Origin: SZUA-592 sp041556555
GTDB lineage: Bacteria > Pseudomonadota > Gammaproteobacteria > Eutrophobiales > Eutrophobiaceae
Assembly: GCA_041556555.1 (NCBI GenBank)
Contig: JBFFIE010000029.1
Location: 1 to 25,390, forward strand
Length of the DNA: 25,390 bases
Direction: 5' to 3'
The position numbers were made by a program, and so were the translations under genes. Positions 1-7,409 of this stretch are shown in pieces. Every line of letters starts with the position of its first letter. Position 1 is the first letter of the stretch. Below the pieces are notes generated by a model that was not told where the DNA came from, ran no database searches, and worked only from the letters and a program-made list of their open reading frames with translations.

Positions 1-212
1 ATTGGCTGGACTATACCCTGCGAACGGATGGAGTCAGCCAGTTCTTCCAGGGCCTCGGGGTTCATGGTCTTGCGCGGCTGGAACTGACCGCGCTGTATCA
101 GATCAACCGGCACATGTTTCAGCATGTCCGGGCTGTCTACAGTAGCATCCACTGTGCCCGTACTGAGCAGGGCGTCTAATCCACGGCCCAATCCACGTTT
201 CTTGGCGACCAT
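1..212 (-). CDS. parB: ParB chromosome-partitioning protein, N-terminal part (runs off the window)
   Basis: Reading the minus strand from the ATG at 212 gives about 70 residues, beginning MVAKKRGLGRGLDALL, the usual lysine/arginine-rich ParB N-terminus, followed by the start of the ParB/Spo0J nuclease-like domain (PVDLIQRGQFQPRKTM, then EALEELADSIRSQGIVQP). In the family this domain binds CTP and loads the protein onto parS sites near the origin, where it partners ParA in chromosome segregation. The rest lies beyond position 1. The start codon is only 3 bases after the parA stop, so the two are clearly co-transcribed. No parS-like 16-base palindrome was found by eye in the window. Identity is firm despite truncation by the window edge. 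Confidence 0.95.
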   Translation of the reverse strand, partial: MVAKKRGLGRGLDALLSTGTVDATVDSPDMLKHVPVDLIQRGQFQPRKTMNPEALEELADSIRSQGIVQP

Positions 213-215
213 CCC

Positions 216-1007
216 TTAGGCTCCCCCGGCAACAACAACCTGCTGTTTTTCCCGGCGCAACATCTCTCCGGCCAGTGATAGGTAGGCCAATGCGCCGCGT
301 GAAGCGCGATCATATTTCAATACCGGCAGGCCATGACTGGGTGCCTCGGCCAGCCTCACATTTCTGGGGATAATCGTCCGATAGACCTTTTCACCAAAAT
401 GCTCAAGCAGTTGGGCTGACACCTGTGTGGCCAGGTTGTTTCGTGGGTCATACATGGTTCGTAACAGGCCTTCGATTTGCAGTCCGGGATTGAGGTATTT
501 TTTTATTTTTTCAATGCTGTTCAACAGGGCCGAGAGGCCTTCCAGGGCATAATACTCACATTGCATCGGGATCATGACGGAAGTAGCAGCGACCAGGGCG
601 TTCACAGTAAGCATGTTCAGCGACGGTGGGCAGTCAATAAAAATGAAGTCATAATCCTGTTTCACTTCATCGAGCGCCGTGCGCAGCCGGACTTCTCTGG
701 CTAACTCCTCCAGCAAGGCAACCTCTGCGCCAGTCAGGTCGGCGTTGGCAGGAAGCAAGTCAAAACCGTTTTCGTCTGCTGGAATGATTGTTTCCCTGAT
801 GCTCCTCTCACCCATCAGCACATCATAGGTAGTGAATTCCAGTCCGGTTTTCTCAACACCACTGCCCATGGTGGCATTTCCCTGGGGATCCAGATCCACC
901 AGCAATACCCGGCGTTTGGCTGCAGCCATGGATGCAGCCAGATTAACGCTGGTCGTGGTTTTACCCACTCCGCCTTTTTGATTGGTAATGGCTATGATCT
1001 TGGTCAT
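216..1007 (-). CDS. parA: ParA family chromosome-partitioning ATPase (Soj)
   Basis: 263 residues, the normal length of a chromosomal ParA/Soj. The deviant Walker A motif KGGVGKTT lies at residues 11-18 with the signature lysine K11 and the P-loop lysine K16; the Walker A' region LVDLDPQGN follows near 36-44, and FIDCPPSLN is the Walker B-like segment. ATP-dependent dimers bind DNA non-specifically and, with ParB, position replicated origins. The gene sits between rsmG (60 bases upstream) and parB (3 bases downstream) in the classic origin-proximal mnmG-rsmG-parA-parB order, which separates it from plasmid or MinD-type relatives. The C-terminal SRGALAYLSLAGEMLRR is typical of Soj. Confidence 0.96.
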   Translation of the reverse strand: MTKIIAITNQKGGVGKTTTSVNLAASMAAAKRRVLLVDLDPQGNATMGSGVEKTGLEFTTYDVLMGERSIRETIIPADENGFDLLPANADLTGAEVALLEELAREVRLRTALDEVKQDYDFIFIDCPPSLNMLTVNALVAATSVMIPMQCEYYALEGLSALLNSIEKIKKYLNPGLQIEGLLRTMYDPRNNLATQVSAQLLEHFGEKVYRTIIPRNVRLAEAPSHGLPVLKYDRASRGALAYLSLAGEMLRREKQQVVVAGGA

Positions 1008-1067
1008 GGTAGTTCCTGCATAGGCAAGGATATTCTCTCAATGATCCCTGCGGCTATTATTGCATAG

Positions 1068-1721
1068 TCAATTCGTTGTTGGTAAAGGCCTCATTTCAAC
1101 CAAAGTCCTCCTGGCATCGAGTCCGGGAACCTGTAATAGATGAATACTGGTTTCAACGCACTCATTGAGTGCCGCTGTCCCGGTTTCTTTAACTTCCCCC
1201 TTCATGGCCAGTATGCGGGATGAAGGCCCGAGCAAGTGCCGGGTTTTCTGATAGATATCCACGAGTTCACTGAATGCACGGGTGACAATACAGTCAATGC
1301 TGGCAGCGGGATGCCAGTCCTCGACCCGTCCGGTAATTACCGTCACGTTTGCCAAGCCCAGATCCAGCACGGCCTGGTTAACGAAGCGGGTTTTTTTCCG
1401 ATTGCTGTCCAACAGGGTCCAGGCCATCCCGGGAAGCGAGATGGCAAGTATCAACCCGGGCAAACCGGCACCGGTACCCACATCGAGGCAGTGTTCACCC
1501 CGCAGGTAAGGCAGCACCGAGAGGCTATCGAGGACATGGTGCGTAACCATGCGCCCGGGATCCCGGATTGCTGTGAGATTATAAGCCTGGCTCCATGACT
1601 CAAGCAGTTCCAGGTAATCTACAAAACGCTCCACCGGGAGTGCGGGCGGAAGTCCCGGCATACTTTCGATACCCAGGGAAATCCGGTCGGCCAGTTCTTT
1701 TTTTAGACCGGGATCGATCAA
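1068..1721 (-). CDS. rsmG: 16S rRNA (guanine527-N7)-methyltransferase RsmG (GidB)
   Basis: 217 residues; E. coli RsmG has about 207. The SAM-binding motif LDVGTGAGLPG is at residues 79-89, preceded by the family segment SQAYNLTAIRD and HHVLDSLS. The enzyme makes m7G527 in 16S rRNA, and loss of it in other bacteria gives low-level streptomycin resistance. The best start is a TTG at 1721 whose last bases overlap the mnmG stop codon (TTGA), implying translational coupling; the only nearby ATG, at residue 21, would remove residues of the N-terminal helix. The TTG has only a weak purine-rich ribosome site (AAGAAAAG). The start is less certain than the identity. Confidence 0.95.
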   Translation of the reverse strand: MIDPGLKKELADRISLGIESMPGLPPALPVERFVDYLELLESWSQAYNLTAIRDPGRMVTHHVLDSLSVLPYLRGEHCLDVGTGAGLPGLILAISLPGMAWTLLDSNRKKTRFVNQAVLDLGLANVTVITGRVEDWHPAASIDCIVTRAFSELVDIYQKTRHLLGPSSRILAMKGEVKETGTAALNECVETSIHLLQVPGLDARRTLVEMRPLPTTN

Positions 1722-3613
1722 GCGCTTTTCTTGAGTGACGCCGAATGCTTCTTGATATAAATCCGCAACAGCGAGATCGCCGCGGGTGTGACACCGGGAA
1801 TACGGGATGCCTGACCAAGATTATGCGGGCGATGTTCTGAGAATTTCTGAGCGAGTTCAGCTGAAAGACCCCGGACCTGGTTATAGTCAATCCCCTCTGG
1901 TAACTGTGTCTCTTCATGAATGCGGTTGCGCTCAATGTCTTCTGCTTGCCGGTCGATATAGCCACTGTATTTCGCCTGGATATCAACCTGGTTGGCCACT
2001 GCGTCGTCGACATGATCATGAGCAAGACCAAACAAGTCCAACAGTTCCCGGTATCTGGCTTCAGGTCGTTTGAGTAATTGCAATAAATTATATTCGTGTG
2101 CCAATGGCTTACCGAACATAGCAATTACTGCATCAGCGGGTGCCGATTCAGTATTTACCCATTGCTGCTCAAGGCGAGATCGTTCCCGTTCAATCGACTC
2201 ACGTTTCTCTGAATACATCTGCCAGTGATGATCACTCACGAGTCCAAGCAGCCTGCCCTGTTCTGATAACCTCAGGTCAGCATTGTCTTCACGCAATAAC
2301 AATCGATACTCGGCGCGGCTGGTAAACATGCGGTAAGGCTCATTGGTTCCCCGAGTAATAAGGTCATCAATCAAGACACCGATATAGGCTTCATCACGAC
2401 GTGGACTCCAGGTGCTTTCACCCCTGACCTGGCGTGCCGCGTTCAGTCCGGCAATTAGACCCTGTGCAGCGGCCTCCTCGTAACCTGTTGTGCCGTTGAT
2501 CTGGCCGGCGAAAAACAGACCGGAAATAAATTTTGTTTCGAGCCAGGGCTGCAGATCCCTGGGATCAAAATAATCATATTCAATTGCATAACCTGGTCGC
2601 GTGATGTGCGCATTTTCAAATCCCTTGATAGAGCGCACCAGTTCCAACTGAATATCATAGGGCAGGCTGGTTGATATGCCGTTGGGATAGACCTCTGAGG
2701 TATTCAGACCTTCCGGTTCGATAAAGATCTGGTGCGAGTTTTTGTCCGCAAAGCGCATTACCTTGTCTTCCACAGATGGGCAATAACGGGGACCGCTGCT
2801 CTCGATATTGCCGTTGTACATAGGGGAGCGATGAATTCCACCACGGATGATCTCATGTGTTCTCTCATTGGTCTGGGTAATGTGGCAGGTGATCTGTGCC
2901 GGATGCATGTCGCGTCTGCCCCGAAATGAGAACACCGGCACCGGCTCGTCACCGGGCTGAATATTCAGCTGTCTGTAGTTGATGGTCTTGCCATCAATGC
3001 GTGGGGGCGTTCCGGTCTTCAAGCGCCCGACCCGGAAAGGCAGTTGCCGCAAGCGTTGGGCCAGGGCATTGGCCGGGGGATCACCGGCCCTGCCACCACT
3101 GCTTTGCTTATCACCAATGTGGATGCGGCCACCGAGGAAGGTACCAACAGTCAGTACCACGGCATCTGCATAAAAGCGCAGGCCGGACTGTGTCACCACG
3201 CCGCTGATCCGGTCGCCTTCGACAATAAGGTCGTCCACGGACTGCTGGAACAGGTATAGCCCGGACTGGTTTTCCAGGGTGGGCCGAACATAGGCCTTAT
3301 ACAGGGAACGATCGATCTGGGCGCGCGTGGCCCTGACCGCCGGGCCCTTGCTGGCATTCAGGGTCCGGAAATGAATGCCGCTGTGATCTGCGGCAATGGC
3401 CATCATCCCGCCCAGGGCGTCGATTTCTCTGACCAGATGGCCCTTACCAATACCGCCAATGGCCGGATTGCAGGACATCTGTCCTAACGTATCGACACTG
3501 TGTGTCAGTAACAGGGTTTTGGCACCCAGGCGTGCGGACGCCAAGGCGGCCTCGGTTCCCGCATGGCCACCGCCCACAATGATAACGTCGTATGTCCGGG
3601 TTGAATTTGTCAT
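1718..3613 (-). CDS. mnmG: tRNA uridine-5-carboxymethylaminomethyl modification enzyme MnmG (GidA)
   Basis: 631 residues, matching E. coli MnmG (629). The FAD-binding dinucleotide motif GGGHAGTEAA is at residues 14-23, followed by CNPAIGGIGKGHLVREID, and FAGQINGTTGYEEAAAQG occurs in the middle of the protein; the C-terminal helical domain ends with RIPGVTPAAISLLRIY. With MnmE (not in this window) it installs the cmnm5 group on U34 of certain tRNAs. It follows speE by 29 bases and overlaps rsmG by 4. In many gammaproteobacteria mnmE and the yidC/rnpA/rpmH genes lie immediately upstream; here spermidine synthase takes that place. Confidence 0.98.
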   Translation of the reverse strand: MTNSTRTYDVIIVGGGHAGTEAALASARLGAKTLLLTHSVDTLGQMSCNPAIGGIGKGHLVREIDALGGMMAIAADHSGIHFRTLNASKGPAVRATRAQIDRSLYKAYVRPTLENQSGLYLFQQSVDDLIVEGDRISGVVTQSGLRFYADAVVLTVGTFLGGRIHIGDKQSSGGRAGDPPANALAQRLRQLPFRVGRLKTGTPPRIDGKTINYRQLNIQPGDEPVPVFSFRGRRDMHPAQITCHITQTNERTHEIIRGGIHRSPMYNGNIESSGPRYCPSVEDKVMRFADKNSHQIFIEPEGLNTSEVYPNGISTSLPYDIQLELVRSIKGFENAHITRPGYAIEYDYFDPRDLQPWLETKFISGLFFAGQINGTTGYEEAAAQGLIAGLNAARQVRGESTWSPRRDEAYIGVLIDDLITRGTNEPYRMFTSRAEYRLLLREDNADLRLSEQGRLLGLVSDHHWQMYSEKRESIERERSRLEQQWVNTESAPADAVIAMFGKPLAHEYNLLQLLKRPEARYRELLDLFGLAHDHVDDAVANQVDIQAKYSGYIDRQAEDIERNRIHEETQLPEGIDYNQVRGLSAELAQKFSEHRPHNLGQASRIPGVTPAAISLLRIYIKKHSASLKKSA

Positions 3614-3642
3614 GTCACGAATAATAACAGTAGACCCCTGGC

Positions 3643-4500
3643 TTATGCTTTTGCAATTCCTGCCAGTGTTTCATTCATGAATACAGGTAATGACTGACAG
3701 GCGACATGAATGTCTGCATTGTAATAACGGGTCGGGAAGCCCTTTTTCCGTGCCGCGGTTTCGCGAAAGCCGTTGAGCTTCTGTCCCTTGCGTGCCAGGG
3801 TCGCACTCCACCAGCCGGAGGGATAGGTGCACTGTGGAAAGTGAATTGTCTTGATATCACTCGCGCCGGCCGCATGCATGGCCTTATGTATGGAAGTAAT
3901 AATTTCCATGTCAAACAGAGGTGATTCGCTCTGCGCGACCATGACACCACCTTCGCGCAGTACCCGGAGGCAATCACGGTAGAAATCAGCAGAAAAAAGC
4001 CGCGATGCCTGGCCAACCGGGTCGGTGGTGTCCAGCAATATCACATCAACACTGGATGCCGGGGCATCTGCCATCCACTGGATAGCATCGACAAACAGAA
4101 ACTGTGCACGCTCATCTCCGTTCGACTCACACAGTTCCGGAAAGAATTCTTCGGCCACCCGTGTTACTCGCTCATCAAGTTCCACTTGCAGGACTTCCTC
4201 AACTTCACGGTGTTTTAATACTTCTTTTAAAGTACCGCAGTCGCCACCACCGACGATGACCACATGTTTCGGGTTAGAATGAATAAACAGGGCTGGATGG
4301 CTCATCATTTCGTGATATATGAAATTATCACGACTGGTCAACATGGTCAGTCCATCAAGCGTCAGCAGCCGGCCAAAAGTTTCCGTTTCAAACACTTCGA
4401 TATGCTGATAAGGGGAATTTTCATCATGGATTTTCGCCGTGATCTTCAAGGCCAGGCCGAATCCTTTGGCCTTCTCCGTAAACCATGATTCTTCAGTCAT
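3643..4500 (-). CDS. speE: Spermidine synthase (polyamine aminopropyltransferase)
   Basis: 285 residues, the family length. The fold begins with a small beta domain (residues 5-55, with QHIEVFETETFGRLLTLDG), then the decarboxylated-SAM site GGGDCG at 84-89 and the polyamine/catalytic segment DTTDPVG starting at D157. The family-typical PTRYYNADIH is near the C-terminus. It transfers an aminopropyl group from decarboxylated SAM to putrescine to give spermidine. The last variable position of the first motif is Cys rather than the common Gly (GGGDGG). The start at 4500 has a good ribosome site, GGGGAG about 8 bases upstream. It is followed by mnmG at 29 bases, and the arginine decarboxylase of the same pathway is at 7410 on the other strand. 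Confidence 0.95.
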   Translation of the reverse strand: MTEESWFTEKAKGFGLALKITAKIHDENSPYQHIEVFETETFGRLLTLDGLTMLTSRDNFIYHEMMSHPALFIHSNPKHVVIVGGGDCGTLKEVLKHREVEEVLQVELDERVTRVAEEFFPELCESNGDERAQFLFVDAIQWMADAPASSVDVILLDTTDPVGQASRLFSADFYRDCLRVLREGGVMVAQSESPLFDMEIITSIHKAMHAAGASDIKTIHFPQCTYPSGWWSATLARKGQKLNGFRETAARKKGFPTRYYNADIHVACQSLPVFMNETLAGIAKA

Positions 4501-4587
4501 ATTCAGTGCTCCCCACCATTAATCTCTGGAAAGCGCGGCATAATAACGAAAATAATCAGAATAAACGAGACATGGCCTGGAAGTGCC

Positions 4588-5118
4588 TTATCCGGTGCGG
4601 TGCTTGTCTTTCAATCTGGAATAATGTGCCGAGGAATATTCAAGAAAGGCCAGTTCGTTTTCATTTAATTCACGAAGCTGTTTCACCGGACTGCCTACAT
4701 AAAGATATCCACCCTCAAGCTGCTTACCGGTAGGCACCAGACTACCAGCACCAATAATAATCCTGTCGCCCAGCACGGCACCATCCATAATGGTAGCCGA
4801 CATGCCAATCAGACATTGGTTGCCGACCGTGCATGCATGCAGGGTCACCCGATGCCCGACCGTGACATTATCTCCAACTTTCAGTGGGAAGCCACCCGGT
4901 GAAAATTTTCCGTCATGGGTCACGTGCAGCACACAAGCATCCTGGATATTGGTGCGCTTGCCGATGGTAATGGAGTGGACATCTCCACGTGCCACTGTCA
5001 TGGGCCAGATCGACGAGTCCGCCCCGATTGTGACATCACCGATGATAAGGGCTGTGTCATCTACATAGACAGTGGGATCGATATCGGGTGTCTTGCCCTC
5101 GAAGCTTCTAATTGGCAT
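4588..5118 (-). CDS. Gamma-class carbonic anhydrase family protein (left-handed beta-helix)
   Basis: 176 residues of hexapeptide repeats forming a left-handed beta-helix, close to E. coli YrdA. The three metal-binding histidines expected of gamma carbonic anhydrases are visible as H65 (in VLHVTH), H89 and H94 (in VGHRVTLHAC). A trimeric cytoplasmic metalloenzyme is expected, but many YrdA-like members show weak or no CO2 hydration, so the reaction is not certain. The ATG at 5118 has AGGAG about 9 bases upstream. It is first in the minus-strand group leading to speE, 87 bases downstream. Two perfect short palindromes lie in its upstream region. No acyltransferase-specific features are seen. 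Confidence 0.9.
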   Translation of the reverse strand: MPIRSFEGKTPDIDPTVYVDDTALIIGDVTIGADSSIWPMTVARGDVHSITIGKRTNIQDACVLHVTHDGKFSPGGFPLKVGDNVTVGHRVTLHACTVGNQCLIGMSATIMDGAVLGDRIIIGAGSLVPTGKQLEGGYLYVGSPVKQLRELNENELAFLEYSSAHYSRLKDKHRTG

Positions 5119-5150
5119 TAGATTCTGCTCCTGTGATTGAACATTTTGAT

Positions 5151-5160
5151 CTCCCGGGAG
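5151..5160. repeat. Perfect 10-base palindrome in leader of gamma carbonic anhydrase gene
   Basis: CTCCCGGGAG reads identically on both strands and lies 33 bases upstream of the ATG at 5118. It is seen directly. A role as an operator half or as an mRNA hairpin is only a possibility, since a palindrome of this length can arise by chance. Confidence 0.4.
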
Positions 5161-5177
5161 TCTGATATATGCATACG

Positions 5178-5189
5178 GTCATTAATGAC
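5178..5189. repeat. Perfect 12-base palindrome upstream of gamma carbonic anhydrase gene
   Basis: GTCATTAATGAC is a perfect dyad 60 bases upstream of the ATG at 5118, in the position of a promoter or operator for the minus-strand group. No convincing -35/-10 pair could be fixed around it, so a binding-site role is inferred from position and symmetry alone. Confidence 0.4.
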
Positions 5190-5224
5190 TACCCTACTTT
5201 AAGCTAACCAAAACCTCCTCAAGT

Positions 5225-5248
5225 AAATCCCGCATCATTGCGGGATTT
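5225..5248 (-). terminator. Hairpin after the cupredoxin gene, probable terminator
   Basis: A perfect 10-base-pair inverted repeat, AAATCCCGCA and TGCGGGATTT, with a 4-base loop, starts 10 bases after the stop codon of the copper lipoprotein. On the minus strand the stem ends in TTT, but the following bases (ACTTGAGG) are not T-rich; on the plus strand the tail is richer in T. Position points to minus-strand termination, perhaps acting in both directions. Confidence 0.6.
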
Positions 5249-5258
5249 ATTGTTTCTG

Positions 5259-5858
5259 TTACTGCGGAATTTGCACCTTGTTTAGCTTGCCCAGTATTCT
5301 CCGGTAGGCCCCCTGCAAGATCTCGCCTGCCTTTTTCTTGACCTCCTCCAGGTTGTCCGGCTTGCCGACAACGATGACGCCCACCATACCAAAGCCGATG
5401 TGTGGCTCACAGACGTAGGCATAAATGCCCTCAATATTCAGCGTGATCTTGAGATTTTCCCCCAAGGCACCACGCCAGTGCTGGGCCCCTTCCGGGATCA
5501 AACCATCCACCGACACCGTGTTATGCGAGGTCATGTTCCTCCAGCCGACACTATCACCTGGTTGAATGTATATAATGTCAGGATTAAATACTCTGGCCTC
5601 GGCGTTGATAGTATGCGTTTTGGGCGCTGTGGATTCCCCGTCTGTCGCAGCCGCTGGAGACGGTTCAGGTTCAGGTATGTCGACTGATTGCTCTTCTGTT
5701 GCAACGGCCGGAGTTGGTTCCGGTGCGGCTTCACTAACGGTTGTTTGCTCAACCGTTGCTGTTTCGGAAGATGATGGTGCAGATTCCTCTTCACCACAGG
5801 CGGATAAAGACATCAAAAACACACCCAGAAATATCCAGATGATTATATTTATTCGCAT
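5259..5858 (-). CDS. Pseudoazurin-like cupredoxin lipoprotein
   Basis: 199 residues from the ATG at 5858. An N-terminal hydrophobic segment ends in the lipobox LSAC, so the protein should be lipid-anchored after signal peptidase II cleavage. A linker of about 50 residues rich in Pro, Glu, Ala and Thr follows, with two imperfect copies (PEPTPAVATEEQ and PEPSPAAATDGE). The C-terminal half is a cupredoxin: the first copper histidine is in MTSHNTV, and CEPHIGFGM gives Cys, His three residues on and Met eight residues on, the spacing of pseudoazurin. It should be a one-electron carrier tethered in the periplasm. A basic C-terminal tail resembles the end helices of pseudoazurin. An in-frame ATG at 5891 exists, but only 5858 has a ribosome site (GGAG, 5867-5870). 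It lies alone on its strand, with a hairpin behind it. Confidence 0.88.
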   Translation of the reverse strand: MRINIIIWIFLGVFLMSLSACGEEESAPSSSETATVEQTTVSEAAPEPTPAVATEEQSVDIPEPEPSPAAATDGESTAPKTHTINAEARVFNPDIIYIQPGDSVGWRNMTSHNTVSVDGLIPEGAQHWRGALGENLKITLNIEGIYAYVCEPHIGFGMVGVIVVGKPDNLEEVKKKAGEILQGAYRRILGKLNKVQIPQ

Positions 5859-5866
5859 TGATCTTG

Positions 5867-5870
5867 CTCC
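5867..5870 (-). promoter_or_regulatory. Ribosome binding site that decides the cupredoxin start
   Basis: GGAG on the minus strand lies 8 bases before the ATG at 5858. The alternative in-frame ATG at 5891 has no comparable site and would put 11 polar residues before the signal peptide. Confidence 0.7.
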
Positions 5871-5926
5871 GTTGAAGTCATTTACTGCCATGGAACCCGA
5901 TTATCCCGGCCCAAAAACAGGAGAAA

Positions 5927-5932
5927 ATTATA
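5927..5932 (-). promoter_or_regulatory. Candidate -10 element for the cupredoxin gene
   Basis: The minus strand reads exactly TATAAT here, about 70 bases before the cupredoxin start. No good -35 hexamer is found at 16-18 bases, so the promoter is a candidate only. It lies in the 119-base divergent gap shared with the peptidase gene. Confidence 0.4.
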
Positions 5933-5977
5933 ACAAATCGTGTATGTTATGCCCCTGACAACCATCGCCGGTTTACA

Positions 5978-7393
5978 ATGATGTTTGACGAAAAGCTATT
6001 ACACGACTTCTGTGAAAATCACTGGGAAAAATCAGCCATCCCGGAACTGGTAGAGTACATTCGCGTACCGAACAAGTCTCCCTTGTTTGATCCGGACTGG
6101 GATGAACACGGTTACATGGAAGCCGTGGTGGCCCAGTTTGAAAACTGGTGCCGGCAGCAGGACATTCCGGACATGCAACTCGAGGTGGTACGTCTTGAAA
6201 ACCGTACTCCGTTGCTATTGATCGATATTCCCGGCCAGTCAGAGGATACCATCCTTCTCTACGGCCACCTGGACAAACAACCCGAGATGACTGGCTGGCG
6301 TGAGGGCCTGGGGCCTTGGACACCGGTAATTGAAAATGACCGCCTCTACGGCCGGGGCGGTGCCGATGATGGTTATGCTGTGTTTGCTTCTTTGACGGCT
6401 ATCCAGGGTTTACAACAACAGCGCATTCCGCACAGCCGTTGTGTTGTCATTATCGAGGCCTGTGAAGAGAGCGGCAGCCCGGACCTGCCTTACTACATCG
6501 ACGCGCTGCAGGACCGGATCGGAAAACCGGACCTCGTGATCTGTCTGGACTCCGGTTGCGGTAATTACGAACAACTCTGGTGTACGACGTCACTGCGTGG
6601 ATTAATAGGCGGCGATCTCAGGATCCGGATCCTTGAGGAAGGTGTACATTCCGGGGATGCCAGCGGTATCGTTCCCAGCAGTTTCCGAATACTGAGAGAA
6701 CTGCTGGGACGGATCGATGACAGTAAGAGTGGCTGGATCTCCACGCCTGAATTCAACGAGGAAATTCCGGAACAAAGACTGAAACAGGCAAAGCTCGCGG
6801 CCGAAGTCCTGGGGAACACATTATATGAACGCTTTCCCTTCACCAAAAGCGCGCGGCCAATGGTGGAAGACCCGACTGAATTGATACTAAATCGTACCTG
6901 GCGGCCGGCACTTTCTATTACTGGTGCCGATGGCCTGCCCTCCATCGCCGACGCGGGTAACGTGTTACGGGCTGAGACTGCAGTAAAAATTTCATTGCGA
7001 TTGCCACCAACAACGGACGCGAAAAAAGCCTCACGCAAGCTGAAGGAGATGCTCGAAGAGAACCCGCCTTATGGTGCTGAAGTGAGCTTCACACCAGACT
7101 GGAGCTCCGTTGGCTGGCACGCACCCGTGATGGAACCATGGCTGGAAACAGCCGTGCAAGAGGCCTCGGAAAAACATTTTGGCGGGCCGGCGATGCACAT
7201 GGGGGAAGGCGGTTCGATTCCTTTCATGGGCATGCTGGGCGAGAAATTTCCCGATGCCCAGTTTCTCATCACTGGCGTACTCGGGCCTCATTCCAATGCC
7301 CATGGACCCAACGAATTTCTTCATATTCCCACCGTGAAAAAACTGACCTGCTGTGTGGCCGAAGTCATCGCTGCCCACTATCGCAGCCTCTGA
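5978..7393 (+). CDS. M20 family metallopeptidase (dipeptidase/carboxypeptidase type)
   Basis: 471 residues, the length of carnosinase-like M20 enzymes with an inserted lid/dimerisation domain. Ligands of the two-zinc site are visible: H97 with D99 in YGHLDKQPE, D130 in GRGGADDGY, catalytic E163 with E164 in EACEESG, D191 in CLDSGCG, and a histidine near 442 in HSNAHGPNEF. No signal peptide is seen, so it is likely cytoplasmic. It should hydrolyse a dipeptide or an N-acyl/amide bond of an amino acid; the substrate cannot be read from sequence. Two ATGs stand in tandem (5978 and 5981) and neither has a clear ribosome site. It ends 16 bases before speA, suggesting co-transcription and perhaps an arginine-containing substrate (inference). 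Confidence 0.9.
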   Translation: MMFDEKLLHDFCENHWEKSAIPELVEYIRVPNKSPLFDPDWDEHGYMEAVVAQFENWCRQQDIPDMQLEVVRLENRTPLLLIDIPGQSEDTILLYGHLDKQPEMTGWREGLGPWTPVIENDRLYGRGGADDGYAVFASLTAIQGLQQQRIPHSRCVVIIEACEESGSPDLPYYIDALQDRIGKPDLVICLDSGCGNYEQLWCTTSLRGLIGGDLRIRILEEGVHSGDASGIVPSSFRILRELLGRIDDSKSGWISTPEFNEEIPEQRLKQAKLAAEVLGNTLYERFPFTKSARPMVEDPTELILNRTWRPALSITGADGLPSIADAGNVLRAETAVKISLRLPPTTDAKKASRKLKEMLEENPPYGAEVSFTPDWSSVGWHAPVMEPWLETAVQEASEKHFGGPAMHMGEGGSIPFMGMLGEKFPDAQFLITGVLGPHSNAHGPNEFLHIPTVKKLTCCVAEVIAAHYRSL

Positions 7394-7397
7394 TTCC

Positions 7398-7402
7398 AGG
7401 AG
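7398..7402 (+). promoter_or_regulatory. Ribosome binding site that decides the speA start
   Basis: AGGAG lies 7 bases before the ATG at 7410. The reading frame is open back to 7353, inside the preceding peptidase gene, but that longer version has no such site. Confidence 0.75.
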
Positions 7403-7409
7403 ATCACTG

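Noticed and set aside
1..1067. parS sites near parAB
   Set aside because: No sequence close to the TGTTCCACGTGGAACA consensus was found; TGTTTCGTGGG near 438 matches only a part and sits inside the parA coding region.
5859..5891. Eleven-residue N-terminal extension of the cupredoxin from the ATG at 5891
   Set aside because: It lacks a ribosome site and would place polar residues before the signal peptide; the ATG at 5858 has GGAG at the right distance.
7353..7409. Nineteen-codon upstream extension of speA
   Set aside because: It overlaps the end of the M20 gene, while the ATG at 7410 has an AGGAG site 7 bases upstream.
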